Source: Aurelia coerulea
Taxonomy: Eukaryota > Cnidaria > Scyphozoa > Semaeostomeae > Ulmaridae
Length of the DNA stretch: 64,000 bases
Direction of reading: 5' to 3'
Assembly: GCA_039566865.1 (NCBI GenBank)
Contig: CM076948.1
Coordinates: 24,315,001 to 24,379,000 of the forward strand
The position numbers were made by a program, and so were the translations under genes. The notes beneath the pieces are model-generated. The model saw only the letters and a list, made by a program, of their open reading frames with translations. It made no database searches and was not told the DNA's origin. Of the stretch, positions 49,701 to 62,376 are shown one piece after another (positions within the stretch are counted from its first letter, which is position 1; every line of letters starts with the position of its first letter).

Positions 49701-52700
49701 GAGAATCATTAATTGATTTTTTATAGCAATGTTTCGATGCAAAATTAAATGCTGAGTTCAAAAATGTCACTTAGACGGCTGTAACTGTTGCAGGAATAGA
49801 GATATTCAGCTTTATTCTAACAGGTTTCAATAGATGCGAGAATTTGGTAGAGAATCACTACCACAGAAAAGCATCTATTCCAATGAGCTGAGAAATTTAT
49901 AGAGAATCATTAATTGATTTTTTATAGCAATGTTTCGATGCAAAATTAAATGCTGAGTTCAAAAATGTCACTTAGACAGCTGTAACTGTTGCAGGAATAG
50001 AGAGATATTCAGCTTTAATCTCAAAGGTTTCAATAGATGCGAGAATTTGGTAGAGAATCACTACCACAGAAAAGCATCTATTCCAATGAGCTGAGAAATT
50101 TATAGAGAATCATTGATTGATTTCTTATAGCAATGTTTCGATGCAAAATTAAATGCTGAGTTTAAAAATGTTACTTAGACGGCTGTAACTGTTGCAGGAA
50201 TAGAGATATTGAGCTTTAATCTAACAGGTTTCAATAGATGCGAGAATTTGGTAGAGAATCACTACCACAGAAAAGCATCTATTCCAATGAGCTGAGAAAT
50301 TTATAGAGAATCATTAATTGATTTTTTATAGCAATGTTTCGATGCAAAATTAAATGCTGAGTTCAAAAATGTCACTTAGACAGCTGTAACTGTTGCAGGA
50401 ATAGAGAGATATTCAGCTTTAATCTCAAAGGTTTCAATAGATGCGAGAATTTGGTAGAGAATCACTACCACAGAAAAGCATCTATTCCAATGAGCTGAGA
50501 AATTTATAGAGAATCATTGATTGATTTCTTATAGCAATGTTTCGATGCAAAATTAAATGCTGAGTTTAAAAATGTTACTTAGACGGTTGTAACTGTTGCA
50601 GGAATAGAGATATTGAGCTTTAATCTAGCAGGTTTCAATAGATGCGAGAATTTGGTAGAGAATCACTACCACAGAAAAGCATCTATTCCAATGAGCTGAG
50701 AAATTTATAGAGAATCATTAATTGATTTCTTATAGCAATGTTTCGATGCAAAATTAAAGGTTGAGTTCAAAAATGTCACTTAGACGGCTGTAACTGTTGC
50801 AGGAGTAGAGCTATTCAGCTTTAATCTAACAGGTTTCAATAGATGCTAGAATTTGGTAGAGAATCACTACCACAGAAAAGCATCTATTCCAATGAGCTGA
50901 GAAATTTATAGAGAATCATTAATTGATTTCTTATAGCAATGTTTCGATGCAAAATTAAATGCTGAGTTCAAAAATGTCACTTAGACGGCTGTAACTGTTG
51001 CAGGAATAGAGATATTCAGCTTTAATCTAACAGGTTTCAATAGATGCGAGAATTTGGTAGAGAATCACTACCACAGAAAAGCATCTATTCCAATAAGCTG
51101 CGAAATTTATAGAGAATCATTGATTGATTTCTTATAGCAATGTTTCGATGCAAAATTAGATGCTGAGTTTAAAAATGTTACTTAGACGGCTTCAACTGTT
51201 GCAGGAATAGAGATATTGAGCTTTAATCTAACAGGTTTCAATAGATGCGAGAATTTGGTAGAGAATCACTACCACAGAAAAGCATCTATTCCAATGAGCT
51301 GAGAAATTTATAGAGAATCATTAATTGATTTCTTATAGCAAAGTGTCGATGCAAAATTAAATGCTGAGTTCAAAAATGTCACTTAGACGGCTGTAACTGT
51401 TGCAGGAGTAGAGATATTCCGCTTTAATCTCACAGGTTTCAATAGATGCGAGAATTTGGTAGAGAATCACTACCACAGAAAAGCATCTATTCCAATGAGC
51501 TGAGAAATTTATAGAGAATCATTAATTGATTTCTTATAGCAATGTTTCGATGCAAAATTAAATGCTGAGTTCAAAAATGTCACTTAGACGGCTGTAACTG
51601 TTGCTGGAGTAGAGATATTCCGCTTTAATCTCACAGGTTTCAATAGATGCGAGAATTTGGTAGAGAATCACTACCACAGAAAAGCATCTATTCCAATGAG
51701 CTGAGAAATTTATAGAGAATCATTAATTGATTTCTTATAGCAAAGTGTCGATGCAAAATTAAATGCTGAGTTCAAAAATGTCACTTAGACGGCTGTAACT
51801 GTTGCAGGAGTAGAGATATTCCGCTTTAATCTCACAGGTTTCAATAGATGCGAGAATTTGGTAGAGAATCACTACCACAGAAAAGCATCTATTCCAATGA
51901 GCTGAGAAATTTATAGAGAATCATTAATTGATTTCTTATAGCATTGTTTCGATGCAAAATTAAATGCTGAGTTCAAAAATGTCACTTAGATGGCTGTAAC
52001 TGTTGCAGGAGTAGAGATATTCCGCTTTAATCTCACAGGTTTCAATAGATGCGAGAATTTGGTAGAGAATCACTACCACAGAAAAGCATCTATTCCAATG
52101 AGCTGAGAAATTTATAGAGAATCATTAATTGATTTCTTATAGCAATGTTTCGATGCAAAATTAAAGGTTGAGTTCAAAAATGTCACTTAGACGGCTGTAA
52201 CTGTTGCAGGAGTAGGGATATTGAGCTTTAATCTAACAGGTTTCAATAGATGCGAGAATTTGGTAGAGAATCACTACCACAGAAAAGCATCTATTCCAAT
52301 GAGCTGAGAAATTTATAGAGAATCATTAATTGATTTCTTATAGCAATGTTTCGATGCAAAATGAAATGCTGAGTTCAAAAATGTCACTTAGACGGCTGTA
52401 ACTGTTGCAGGAGTAGAGATATTCCGCTTTAATCTCACAGGTTTCAATGGATGCAAGAATTTGGTAGAGATTCACTACCACAGAAAAGCATCTATTCCAA
52501 TGAGCTAAGAAATTTATAGAGAATCATTAATTGATTTTTTATAGCAATGTTTCGATGCAAAATTAAATGCTGAGTTCAAAAATGTCACTTAGACAGCTGT
52601 AACTGTTGCAGGAATAGAGATATTCAGCTTTAATCTCAAAGGTTTCAATAGATGCGAGAATTTGGTAGAGAATCACTACCGCAGAAAAGCATCTATTCCA

Positions 52701-53190
52701 ATGAGCTGAGAAATTTATAGAGAATCATTAATTGATTTCTTATAGCAATGTCTCGATGCAAAATTAAATGCTGAGTTCAAAAATGTCACTTAGACGGCTG
52801 TAACCGTTGCAGGAGTAGAGATATTCCGCTTTAATCTCGCAAGTTTCAATAGATGCGAGAATTTGGTAGAGAATCACTACCACAGAAAAGCATCTATTCC
52901 AATGAGCTGAGAAATTTATAGAGAATCATTGATTGATTTCTTATAGCAATGTTTCGATGCAAAATTAAATGCTGAGTTTAAAAATGTTACTTAGACGGCT
53001 GTAACTGTTGCAGGAATAGAGATATTGAGCTTTAATATAACAAGTTTCAATAGATGCGAGAATTTGGTAGAGAATCACTACCACAGAAAAGCATCTATTC
53101 CAATGAGCTGAGAAATTTATAGAGAATCATTAATTGATTTCTTATAGCAAAGTGTCGATGCAAAATTAAATGCTGAGTTCACAAATGTCA
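43793..53190 (+). repeat. Family II, irregular block with five 190-bp monomers
   Basis: 190-bp monomers start at 44396, 45189, 45781, 46373 and 48173, and 203-bp 'gagagata' monomers at 46965, 49971 and 50375. The first part mirrors 25-27 kb (offset 19,657 bp over about 45,582-46,710). A short stretch starting at 47369 reappears at 49368, 1,999 bp on (10 monomers, one of them 190 bp), but the order diverges after two or three monomers. From about 51,170 the 'gcaaagtgtcgatg' type announces the downstream HOR. No gene or foreign sequence is seen. Confidence 0.78.
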
Positions 53191-55792
53191 CTTAGACGGC
53201 TGTAACTGTTGCAGGAGTAGAGATATTCCGCTTTAATCTCACAGGTTTCAATAGATGCGAGAATTTGGTAGAGAATCACTACCACAGAAAAGCATCTATT
53301 CCAATGAGCTGAGAAATTTATAGAGAATCATTAATTGATTTCCTATAGCAATGTTTCGATGCAAAATTAAATGCTGAGTTTAAAAATGTTACTTAGACGG
53401 CTTCAACTGTTGCAGGAATAGAGATATTGAGCTTTAATCTAACAGGTTTCAATAGATGCGAGAATTTGGTAGAGAATCACTACCACAGAAAAGCATCTAT
53501 TCCAATGAGCTGAGAAATTTATAGAGAATCATTAATTGATTTCTTATAGCAAAGTGTCGATGCAAAATTAAATGCTGAGTTCACAAATGTCACTTAAACG
53601 GCTGTAACTGTTGCAGGAGTAGAGATATTCTGCTTTAATCTCACAGGTTTCAATAGATGCGAGAATTTGGTAGAGAATCACTACCACAGAAAAGCATCTA
53701 TTCCAATGAGCTGAGAAATTTATAGAGAATCATTAATTGATTTCTTATAGCAATGTTTCGATGCAAAATTAAATGCTGAGTTCAAAAATGTCACTTAGAC
53801 GGCTGTAACTGTTGCAGGAGTAGAGATATTCCGCTTTAATCTCACAGGTTTCAATAGATGCGAGAATTTGGTAGAGAATCACTACCACAGAAAAGCATCT
53901 ATTCCAATGAGCTGAGAAATTTATAGAGAATCATTAATTGATTTCTTATAGAAATGTTTCGATGCAAAATTAAATGCTGAGTTCAAAAATGTCACTTAGA
54001 CGGCTGTAACTGTTGCAGGAGTAGAGATATTCTGCTTTAATCTCACAGGTTTCAATAGATGCGAGAATTTGGTAGAGAATCACTACCACAGAAAAGCATC
54101 TATTCCAATGAGCTGAGAAATTTATAGAGAATCATTAATTGATTTCTTATAGCAATGTTTCGATGCAAAATTAAAGGTTGAGTTCAAAAATGTCACTTAG
54201 ACGGCTGTAACTGTTGCAGGAGTAGGGATATTCAGCTTTAATCTAACAGGTTTAAATAGATGCGAGAATTTGGTAGAGAATCACTACCACAGAAAAGCAT
54301 CTATTCCAATGAGCTGAGAAATTGATAGAGAATCATTAATTGATTTCTTATAGCAATGTTTCAATGCAAAATGAAATGCTGAGTTCAAAAATGTCACTTA
54401 GACGGCTGTAACTGTTGCAGGAGTAGAGATATTCCGCTTTATTCTCACAGGTTTCAATAGATGCAAGAATTTGGTAGAGATTCACTACCACAGAAAAGCA
54501 TCTATTCCAATGAGCTAAGAAATTTATAGAGAATCATTAATTGATTTTTTATAGCAATGTGTCGATGCAAAATTAAATGCTAAGTTCAAAAATGTCACTT
54601 AGACAGCTGTAACTGTTGCAGGAATAGAGATATTCATCTTTAATCTAACAGGTTTCAATAGATGCAAGAATTTGGTAGAGAATCACTACCACAGAAAAGC
54701 ATCTATTCCAATGAGCTGAGAAATTTATAGAGAATCATTAATTGACTTCTTATAGCAATGTTTCGATGCAAAATTAAAAAAATGTCACTTACACGGCTGT
54801 AACTGTTGCAGGAATAGAGATATTCAGCTTTAATCTCACAGGTTTCAATAGATGCAAGAATTTGGTAGAGATTCACTACCACAGAAAAGCATCTATTCCA
54901 ATGAGCTAAGAAATTTAGAGAGAATCATTAATTGATTTCTTATAGCAATGTTTCGATGCAAAATTAAATGCTCAGTTCAAAAATGTCACTTAGACGGCTG
55001 TAACTGTTGCAGGAATAGAGATATTCAGCTTTAATCTAACAGGTTTCAATAGATGCGAGAATTTGGTAGAGAATCACTACCACAGAAAAGCATCTATTCC
55101 AATGAGCTGAGAAATTTATAGAGAATCATTAATTGATTTTTTATAGCAATGTTTCGATGCAAAATTAAATGCTGAGTTCAAAAATGTCACTTAGACAGCT
55201 GTAACTGTTGCAGGAATAGAGATATTCAGCTTTAATCTCAAAGGTTTCAATAGATGCGAGAATTTGGTAGAGAATCACTACCACAGAAAAGCATCTATTC
55301 CAATGAGCTGAGAAATTTATAGAGAATCATTAATTGATTTCTTATAGCAATGTCTCGATGCAAAATTAAATGCTGAGTTCAAAAATGTCACTTAGACGGC
55401 TGTAACCGTTGCAGGAGTAGAGATATTCCGCTTTAATCTCGCAAGTTTCAATAGATGCGAGAATTTGGTAGAGAATCACTACCACAGAAAAGCATCTATT
55501 CCAATGAGCTGAGAAATTTATAGAGAATCATTGATTGATTTCTTATAGCAATTTTTCGATGCAAAATTAAATGCTGAGTTTAAAACTGTTACTTAGACGG
55601 CTTCAACTGTTGCAGGAATAGAGATATTGAGCTTTAATCTAACAGGTTTCAATAGATGCGAGAATTTGGTAGAGAATCACTACCACAGAAAAGCATCTAT
55701 TCCAATGAGCTGAGAAATTTATAGAGAATCATTAATTGATTTCTTATAGCAAAGTGTCGATGCAAAATTAAATGCTGAGTTCACAAATGTCA

Positions 55793-58595
55793 CTTAGACG
55801 GCTGTAACTGTTGCAGGAGTAGAGATATTCCGCTTTAATCTCACAGGTTTCAATAGATGCGAGAATTTGGTAGAGAATCACTACCACAGAAAAGCATCTA
55901 TTCCAATGAGCTGAGAAATTTATAGAGAATCATTAATTGATTTCTTATAGCAATGTTTCGATGCAAAATTAAATGCTGAGTTCAAAAATGTCACTTAGAC
56001 GGCTGTAACTGTTGCAGGAGTAGAGATATTCCGCTTTAATCTCACAGGTTTCAATAGATGCGAGAATTTGGTAGAGAATCACTACCACAGAAAAGCATCT
56101 ATTCCAATGAGCTGAGAAATTTATAGAGAATCATTAATTGATTTCTTATAGCAATGTTTCGATGCAAAATTAAATGCTGAGTTCAAAAATGTCACTTAGA
56201 CGGCTGTAACTGTTGCAGGAGTAGAGATATTCCGCTTTAATCTCACAGGTTTCAATAGATGCGAGAATTTGGTAGAGAATCACTACCACAGAAAAGCATC
56301 TATTCCAATGAGCTGAGAAATTTATAGAGAATCATTAATTGATTTCTTATAGCAATGTTTCGATGCAAAATTAAAGGTTGAGTTCAAAAATGTCACTTAG
56401 ACGGCTGTAACTGTTGCAGGAGTAGGGATATTGAGCTTTAATCTAACAGGTTTCAATAGATGCGAGAATTTGGTAGAGAATCACTACCACAGAAAAGCAT
56501 CTATTCCAATGAGCTGAGAAATTTATAGAGAATCATTAATTGATTTCTTATAGCAATGTTTCGATGCAAAATGAAATGCTGAGTTCAAAAATGTCATTTA
56601 GACGGCTGTAACTGTTGCAGGAGTAGGGATATTGAGCTTTAATCTAACAGGTTTCAATAGATGCGAGAATTTGGTAGAGAATCACTACCACAGAAAAGCA
56701 TCTATTCCAATGAGCTGAGAAATTTATAGAGAATCATTAATTGATTTCTTATAGCAATGTTTCGATGCAAAATGAAATGCTGAGTTCAAAAATGTCACTT
56801 AGACGGCTGTAACTGTTGCAGGAGTAGAGATATTCAGTTTTAATCTAACAGGTTTCAATAGATGCGAGAATTTGGTAGAGAATCACTACCACAGAAAAGC
56901 ATCTATTCCAATGAGCTGAGAAATTTATAGAGAATCATTAATTGATTTCTTATAGCAATGTTTCGATGCAAAATGAAATGCTGAGTTCAAAAATGTCACT
57001 TAGACGGCTGTAACTGTTGCAGGAGGAGAGATATTCAGTTTTAATCTCACAGGTTTCAATAGATGCAAGAATTTGGTAGAGATTCACTACCACAGAAAAG
57101 CATCTATTCCAATGAGCTAAGAAATTTATAGAGAATCATTAATTGATTTTTTATAGCAATGTGTCGATGCAAAATTAAATGCTGAGTTCAAAAATGTCAC
57201 TTAGACAGCTGTAACTGTTGCAGGAGTAGAGATATTCCGCTTTATTCTCACAGGTTTCAATAGATGCAAGAATTTGGTAGAGATTCACTACCACAGAAAA
57301 GCATCTATTCCAATGAGCTAAGAAATTTATAGAGAATCATTAATTGATTTTTTATAGCAATGTGTCGATGCAAAATTAAATGCTAAGTTCAAAAATGTCA
57401 CTTAGACAGCTGTAACTGTTGCAGGAATAGAGATATTCATCTTTAATCTAACAGGTTTCAATAGATGCAAGAATTTGGTAGAGAATCACTACCACAGAAA
57501 AGCATCTATTCCAATGAGCTGAGAAATTTATAGAGAATCATTAATTGACTTCTTATAGCAATGTTTCGATGCAAAATTAAAAAAATGTCACTTACACGGC
57601 TGTAACTGTTGCAGGAATAGAGATATTCAGCTTTAATCTCACAGCTTTCAATAGATGCAAGAATTTGGTAGAGATTCACTACCACAGAAAAGCATCTATT
57701 CCAATGAGCTGAGAAATTTATAGAGAATCATTAATTGATTTCTTATAGCAATGTTTCGATGCAAAATTAAATGCTAAGTTCACAAATGTCACTTAGACGG
57801 CTGTAACTGTTGCAGGAATAGAGATATTCAGCTTTAATCTAACAGGTTTCAATAGATGCGAGAATTTGGTAGAGAATCACTACCACAGAAAAGCATCTAT
57901 TCCAATGAGCTGAGAAATTTATAGAGAATCATTAATTGATTTTTTATAGCAATGTTTCGATGCAAAATTAAATGCTGAGTTCAAAAATGTCACTTAGACA
58001 GCTGTAACTGTTGCAGGAATAGAGATATTCAGCTTTAATCTCAAAGGTTTCAATAGATGCGAGAATTTGGTAGAGAATCACTACCACAGAAAAGCATCTA
58101 TTCCAATGAGCTGAGAAATTTATAGAGAATCATTAATTGATTTCTTATAGCAATGTCTCGATGCAATATTAAATGCTGAGTTCAAAAATGTCACTTAGAC
58201 GGCTGTAACCGTTGCAGGAGTAGAGATATTCCGCTTTAATCTCGCAAGTTTCAATAGATGCGAGAATTTGGTAGAGAATCACTACCACAGAAAAGCATCT
58301 ATTCCAATGAGCTGAGAAATTTATAGAGAATCATTGATTGATTTCTTATAGCAATGTTTCGATGCAAAATTAAATGCTGAGTTTAAAAATGTTACTTAGA
58401 CGGCTTCAACTGTTGCAGGAATAGAGATATTGAGCTTTAATCTAACAGGTTTCAATAGATGCGAGAATTTGGTAGAGAATCACTACCACAGAAAAGCATC
58501 TATTCCAATGAGCTGAGAAATTTATAGAGAATCATTAATTGATTTCTTATAGCAAAGTGTCGATGCAAAATTAAATGCTGAGTTCACAAATGTCA
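55793..58595 (+). repeat. Longest HOR unit (14 monomers, 2,803 bp)
   Basis: Compared with the 11-monomer unit at 53593, this one has three extra monomers in the 'gggatattgagc' / 'aaatgaaatgc' part (about 56,400-57,400), including 'ggaggagagatattcagttttaatc', a type with 'cagttttaatc' that I saw only at about 56,830 and 57,035. It also holds a 190-bp monomer at 57401. Local duplication of single monomers explains the difference. Confidence 0.75.
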
Positions 58596-59991
58596 CTTAG
58601 ACGGCTGTAACTGTTGCAGGAGTAGAGATATTCCGCTTTAATCTCACAGGTTTCAATAGATGCGAGAATTTGGTAGAGAATCACTACCACAGAAAAGCAT
58701 CTATTCCAATGAGCTGAGAAATTTATAGAGAATCATTAATTGATTTCTTATAGCAATGTTTCGATGCAAAATTAAATGCTGAGTTCAAAAATGTCACTTA
58801 GACGGCTGTAACTGTTGCAGGAGTAGAGATATTCCGCTTTAATCTCACAGGTTTCAATAGATGCGAGAATTTGGTAGAGAATCACTACCACAGAAAAGCA
58901 TCTATTCCAATGAGCTGAGAAATTTATAGAGAATCATTAATTGATTTCTTATAGCAATGTTTCGATGCAAAATTAAATGCTGAGTTCAAAAATGTCACTT
59001 AGATGGCTGTAACTGTTGCAGGAGTAGAGATATTCTGCTTTAATCTCACAGGTTTCAATAGATGCGAGAATTTGGTAGAGAATCACTACCACAGAAAAGC
59101 ATCTATTCCAATGAGCTGAGAAATTTATAGAGAATCATTAATTGATTTCTTATAGCAATGTTTCGATGCAAAATTAAAGGTTGAGTTCAAAAATGTCACT
59201 TAGACGGCTGTAACTGTTGCAGGAGTAGAGATATTCAGCTTTAATCTAACAGGTTTCAATAGATGCGAGAATTTGGTAGAGAATCACTACCACAGAAAAG
59301 CATCTATTCCAATGAGCTGAGAAATTTATAGAGAATCATTAATTGATTTCTTATAGCAATGTTTCGATGCAAAATGAAATGCTGAGTTCAAAAATGTCAC
59401 TTAGACGGCTGTAACTGTTGCAGGAGTAGAGATATTCCGCTTTATTCTCACAGGTTTCAATAGATGCAAGAATTTGGTAGAGATTCACTACCACAGAAAA
59501 GCATCTATTCCAATGAGCTGAGAAATTTATAGAGAATCATTAATTGATTTTTTATAGCAATGTTTCGATGCAAAATTAAATGCTGAGTTCAAAAATGTCA
59601 CTTAGACAGCTGTAACTGTTGCAGGAATAGAGATATTCATCTTTAATCTAACAGGTTTAAATAGATGCAAGAATTTGGTAGAGAATCACTACCACAGAAA
59701 AGCATCTATTCCAATGAGCTGAGAAATTTATAGAGAATCATTAATTGACTTCTTATAGCAATGTTTCGATGCAAAATTAAAAAAATGTCACTTACACGGC
59801 TGTAACTGTTGCAGGAATAGAGATATTCAGCTTTAATCTCACAGGTTTCAATAGATGCAAGAATTTGGTAGAGATTCACTACCACAGAAAAGCATCTATT
59901 CCAATGAGCTAAGAAATTTAGAGAGAATCATTAATTGATTTCTTATAGCAATGTTTCGATGCAAAATTAAATGCTCAGTTCAAAAATGTCA

Positions 59992-60183
59992 CTTAGACGG
60001 CTGTAACTGTTGCAGGAATAGAGATATTCAGCTTTAATCTAACAGGTTTCAATAGATGCGAGAATTTGGTAGAGAATCACTACCACAGAAAAGCATCTAT
60101 TCCAATGAGCTGAGAAATTTATAGAGAATCATTAATTGACTTCTTATAGCAATGTTTCGATGCAAAATTAAAAAAAAAGGAAA
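59992..60183 (+). repeat. 192-bp monomer with A9-GGAAA end
   Basis: The end of this monomer reads as a run of nine a, then 'gg', 'aaa' and 'cttacacgg'. It shares 'cttacacgg' with the 190-bp class, so it probably derives from a 190-bp monomer by 2 bp gained in the a run and changes of 'tgtc' to 'ggaa'. The only other copy is at 62185-62376. Confidence 0.88.
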
Positions 60184-60989
60184 CTTACACGGCTGTAACT
60201 GTTGCAGGAATAGAGATATTCAGCTTTAATCTAACAGGTTTCAATAGATGCGAGAATTTGGTAGAGAATCACTACCACAGAAAAGCATCTATTCCAATGA
60301 GCTGAGAAATTTATAGAGAATCATTGATTGATTTCTTATAGCAATGTTTCGATGCAAAATTAAATGCTGAGTTTAAAAATGTTACTTAGACGGCTTCAAC
60401 TGTTGCAGGAATAGAGATATTGAGCTTTAATCTAACAGGTTTCAATAGATGCGAGAATTTGGTAGAGAATCACTACCACAGAAAAGCATCTATTCCAATG
60501 AGCTGACAAATTTATAGAGAATCATTAATGGATTTCTTATAGCAAAGTGTCGATGCAAAATTAAATGCTGAGTTCACAAATGTCACTTAGACGGCTGTAA
60601 CTGTTGCAGGAGTAGAGATATTCCGCTTTAATCTCACAGGTTTCAATAGATGCGAGAATTTGGTAGAGAATCACTACCACAGAAAAGCATCTATTCCAAT
60701 GAGCTGAGAAATTTATAGAGAATCATTAATTGATTTCTTATAGCAATGTTTCGATGCAAAATTAAATGCTGAGTTCAAAAATGTCACTTAGACGGCTGTA
60801 ACTGTTGCAGGAATAGAGAGATATTCAGCTTTAATCTCAAAGGTTTCAATAGATGCGAGAATTTGGTAGAGAATCACTACCACAGAAAAGCATCTATTCC
60901 AATGAGCTGAGAAATTTATAGAGAATCATTAATTGATTTCTTATAGCAATGTTTCGATGCAAAATTAAATGCTGAGTTCAAAAATGTCA

Positions 60990-61391
60990 CTTAGACGGCT
61001 GTATCTGTTGCAGGAGTAGAGATATTCTGCTTTAATCTCACAGGTTTAAATAGATGCGAGAATTTTGTAGCGAATCACTACCAGAGAAAAGCATCTATTC
61101 CAATGAGCTGAGAAATTTATAGAGAAGCATTAATTGATTTCTTATAGCAATGTTTCGATTTAAAATTAAATGCAGAGTTCAAAAATGTCACTTAGATGGC
61201 TGTAACTATTGCAGGAGTAGAGATATTCAGCTTTAATCTCACAGGTTTCAATAGATGCGAGAATTTGGTAGAGAATCACTACCACAGAAAAGCATCTATT
61301 CCAATGAGCTGAGAAATTTATAGAGAATCATTAATTGATTTCTTATAGCAATGTTTCGATGCAAAATTAAAGGTTGAGTTCAAAAATGTCA
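60990..61391 (+). repeat. Two atypical monomers inside the last HOR
   Basis: The monomer at 60990 has 'gtatctgttg', 'tctgctttaatc', 'ggtttaaatag', 'gaattttgtagcgaatc', 'ccagag', 'gagaagcatt' and 'cgatttaaaattaaatgcagag', more changes than any neighbour; its inner dyad arm is damaged (TTGTAG). The next (61191) has 'gatggctgtaactattg' and 'ttcagctttaatctcac', a combination typical of family I. In the following unit the pair is replaced by a single ordinary 'ccgctttaatc' monomer at 63183. Either the pair is a relic, or it was brought in by exchange with a family I array. Confidence 0.7.
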
Positions 61392-62184
61392 CTTAGACGG
61401 CTGTAACTGTTGCAGGAGTAGGGATATTCAGCTTTAATCTAACAGGTTTCAATAGATGCGAGAATTTGGTAGAGAATCACTACCACAGAAAAGCATCTAT
61501 TCCAATGAGCTGAGAAATTTATAGAGAATCATTAATTGATTTCTTATAGCAATGTTTCGATGCAAAATGAAATGCTGAGTTCAAAAATGTCACTTAGACG
61601 GCTGTAACTGTTGCAGGAGTAGAGATATTCCGCTTTATTCTCACAGGTTTCAATAGATGCAAGAATTTGGTAGAGATTCACTACCACAGAAAAGCATCTA
61701 TTCCAATGAGCTGAGAAATTTATAGAGAATCATTAATTGATTTTTTATAGCAATGTTTCGATGCAAAATTAAATGCTGAGTTCAAAAATGTCACTTAGAC
61801 AGCTGTAACTGTTGCAGGAATAGAGATATTCATCTTTAATCTAACAGGTTTAAATAGATGCAAGAATTTGGTAGAGAATCACTACCACAGAAAAGCATCT
61901 ATTCCAATGAGCTGAGAAATTTATAGAGAATCATTAATTGACTTCTTATAGCAATGTTTCGATGCAAAATTAAAAAAATGTCACTTACACGGCTGTAACT
62001 GTTGCAGGAATAGAGATATTCAGCTTTAATCTCACAGGTTTCAATAGATGCAAGAATTTGGTAGAGATTCACTACCACAGAAAAGCATCTATTCCAATGA
62101 GCTAAGAAATTTAGAGAGAATCATTAATTGATTTCTTATAGCAATGTTTCGATGCAAAATTAAATGCTCAGTTCAAAAATGTCA

Positions 62185-62376
62185 CTTAGACGGCTGTAAC
62201 TGTTGCAGGAATAGAGATATTCAGCTTTAATCTAACAGGTTTCAATAGATGCGAGAATTTGGTAGAGAATCACTACCACAGAAAAGCATCTATTCCAATG
62301 AGCTGAGAAATTTATAGAGAATCATTAATTGACTTCTTATAGCAATGTTTCGATGCAAAATTAAAAAAAAAGGAAA
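62185..62376 (+). repeat. 192-bp monomer with A9-GGAAA end, second copy
   Basis: It is the same derived monomer as at 59992, exactly 2,193 bp downstream, and confirms that the surrounding HOR unit was duplicated after this monomer arose. Confidence 0.88.
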
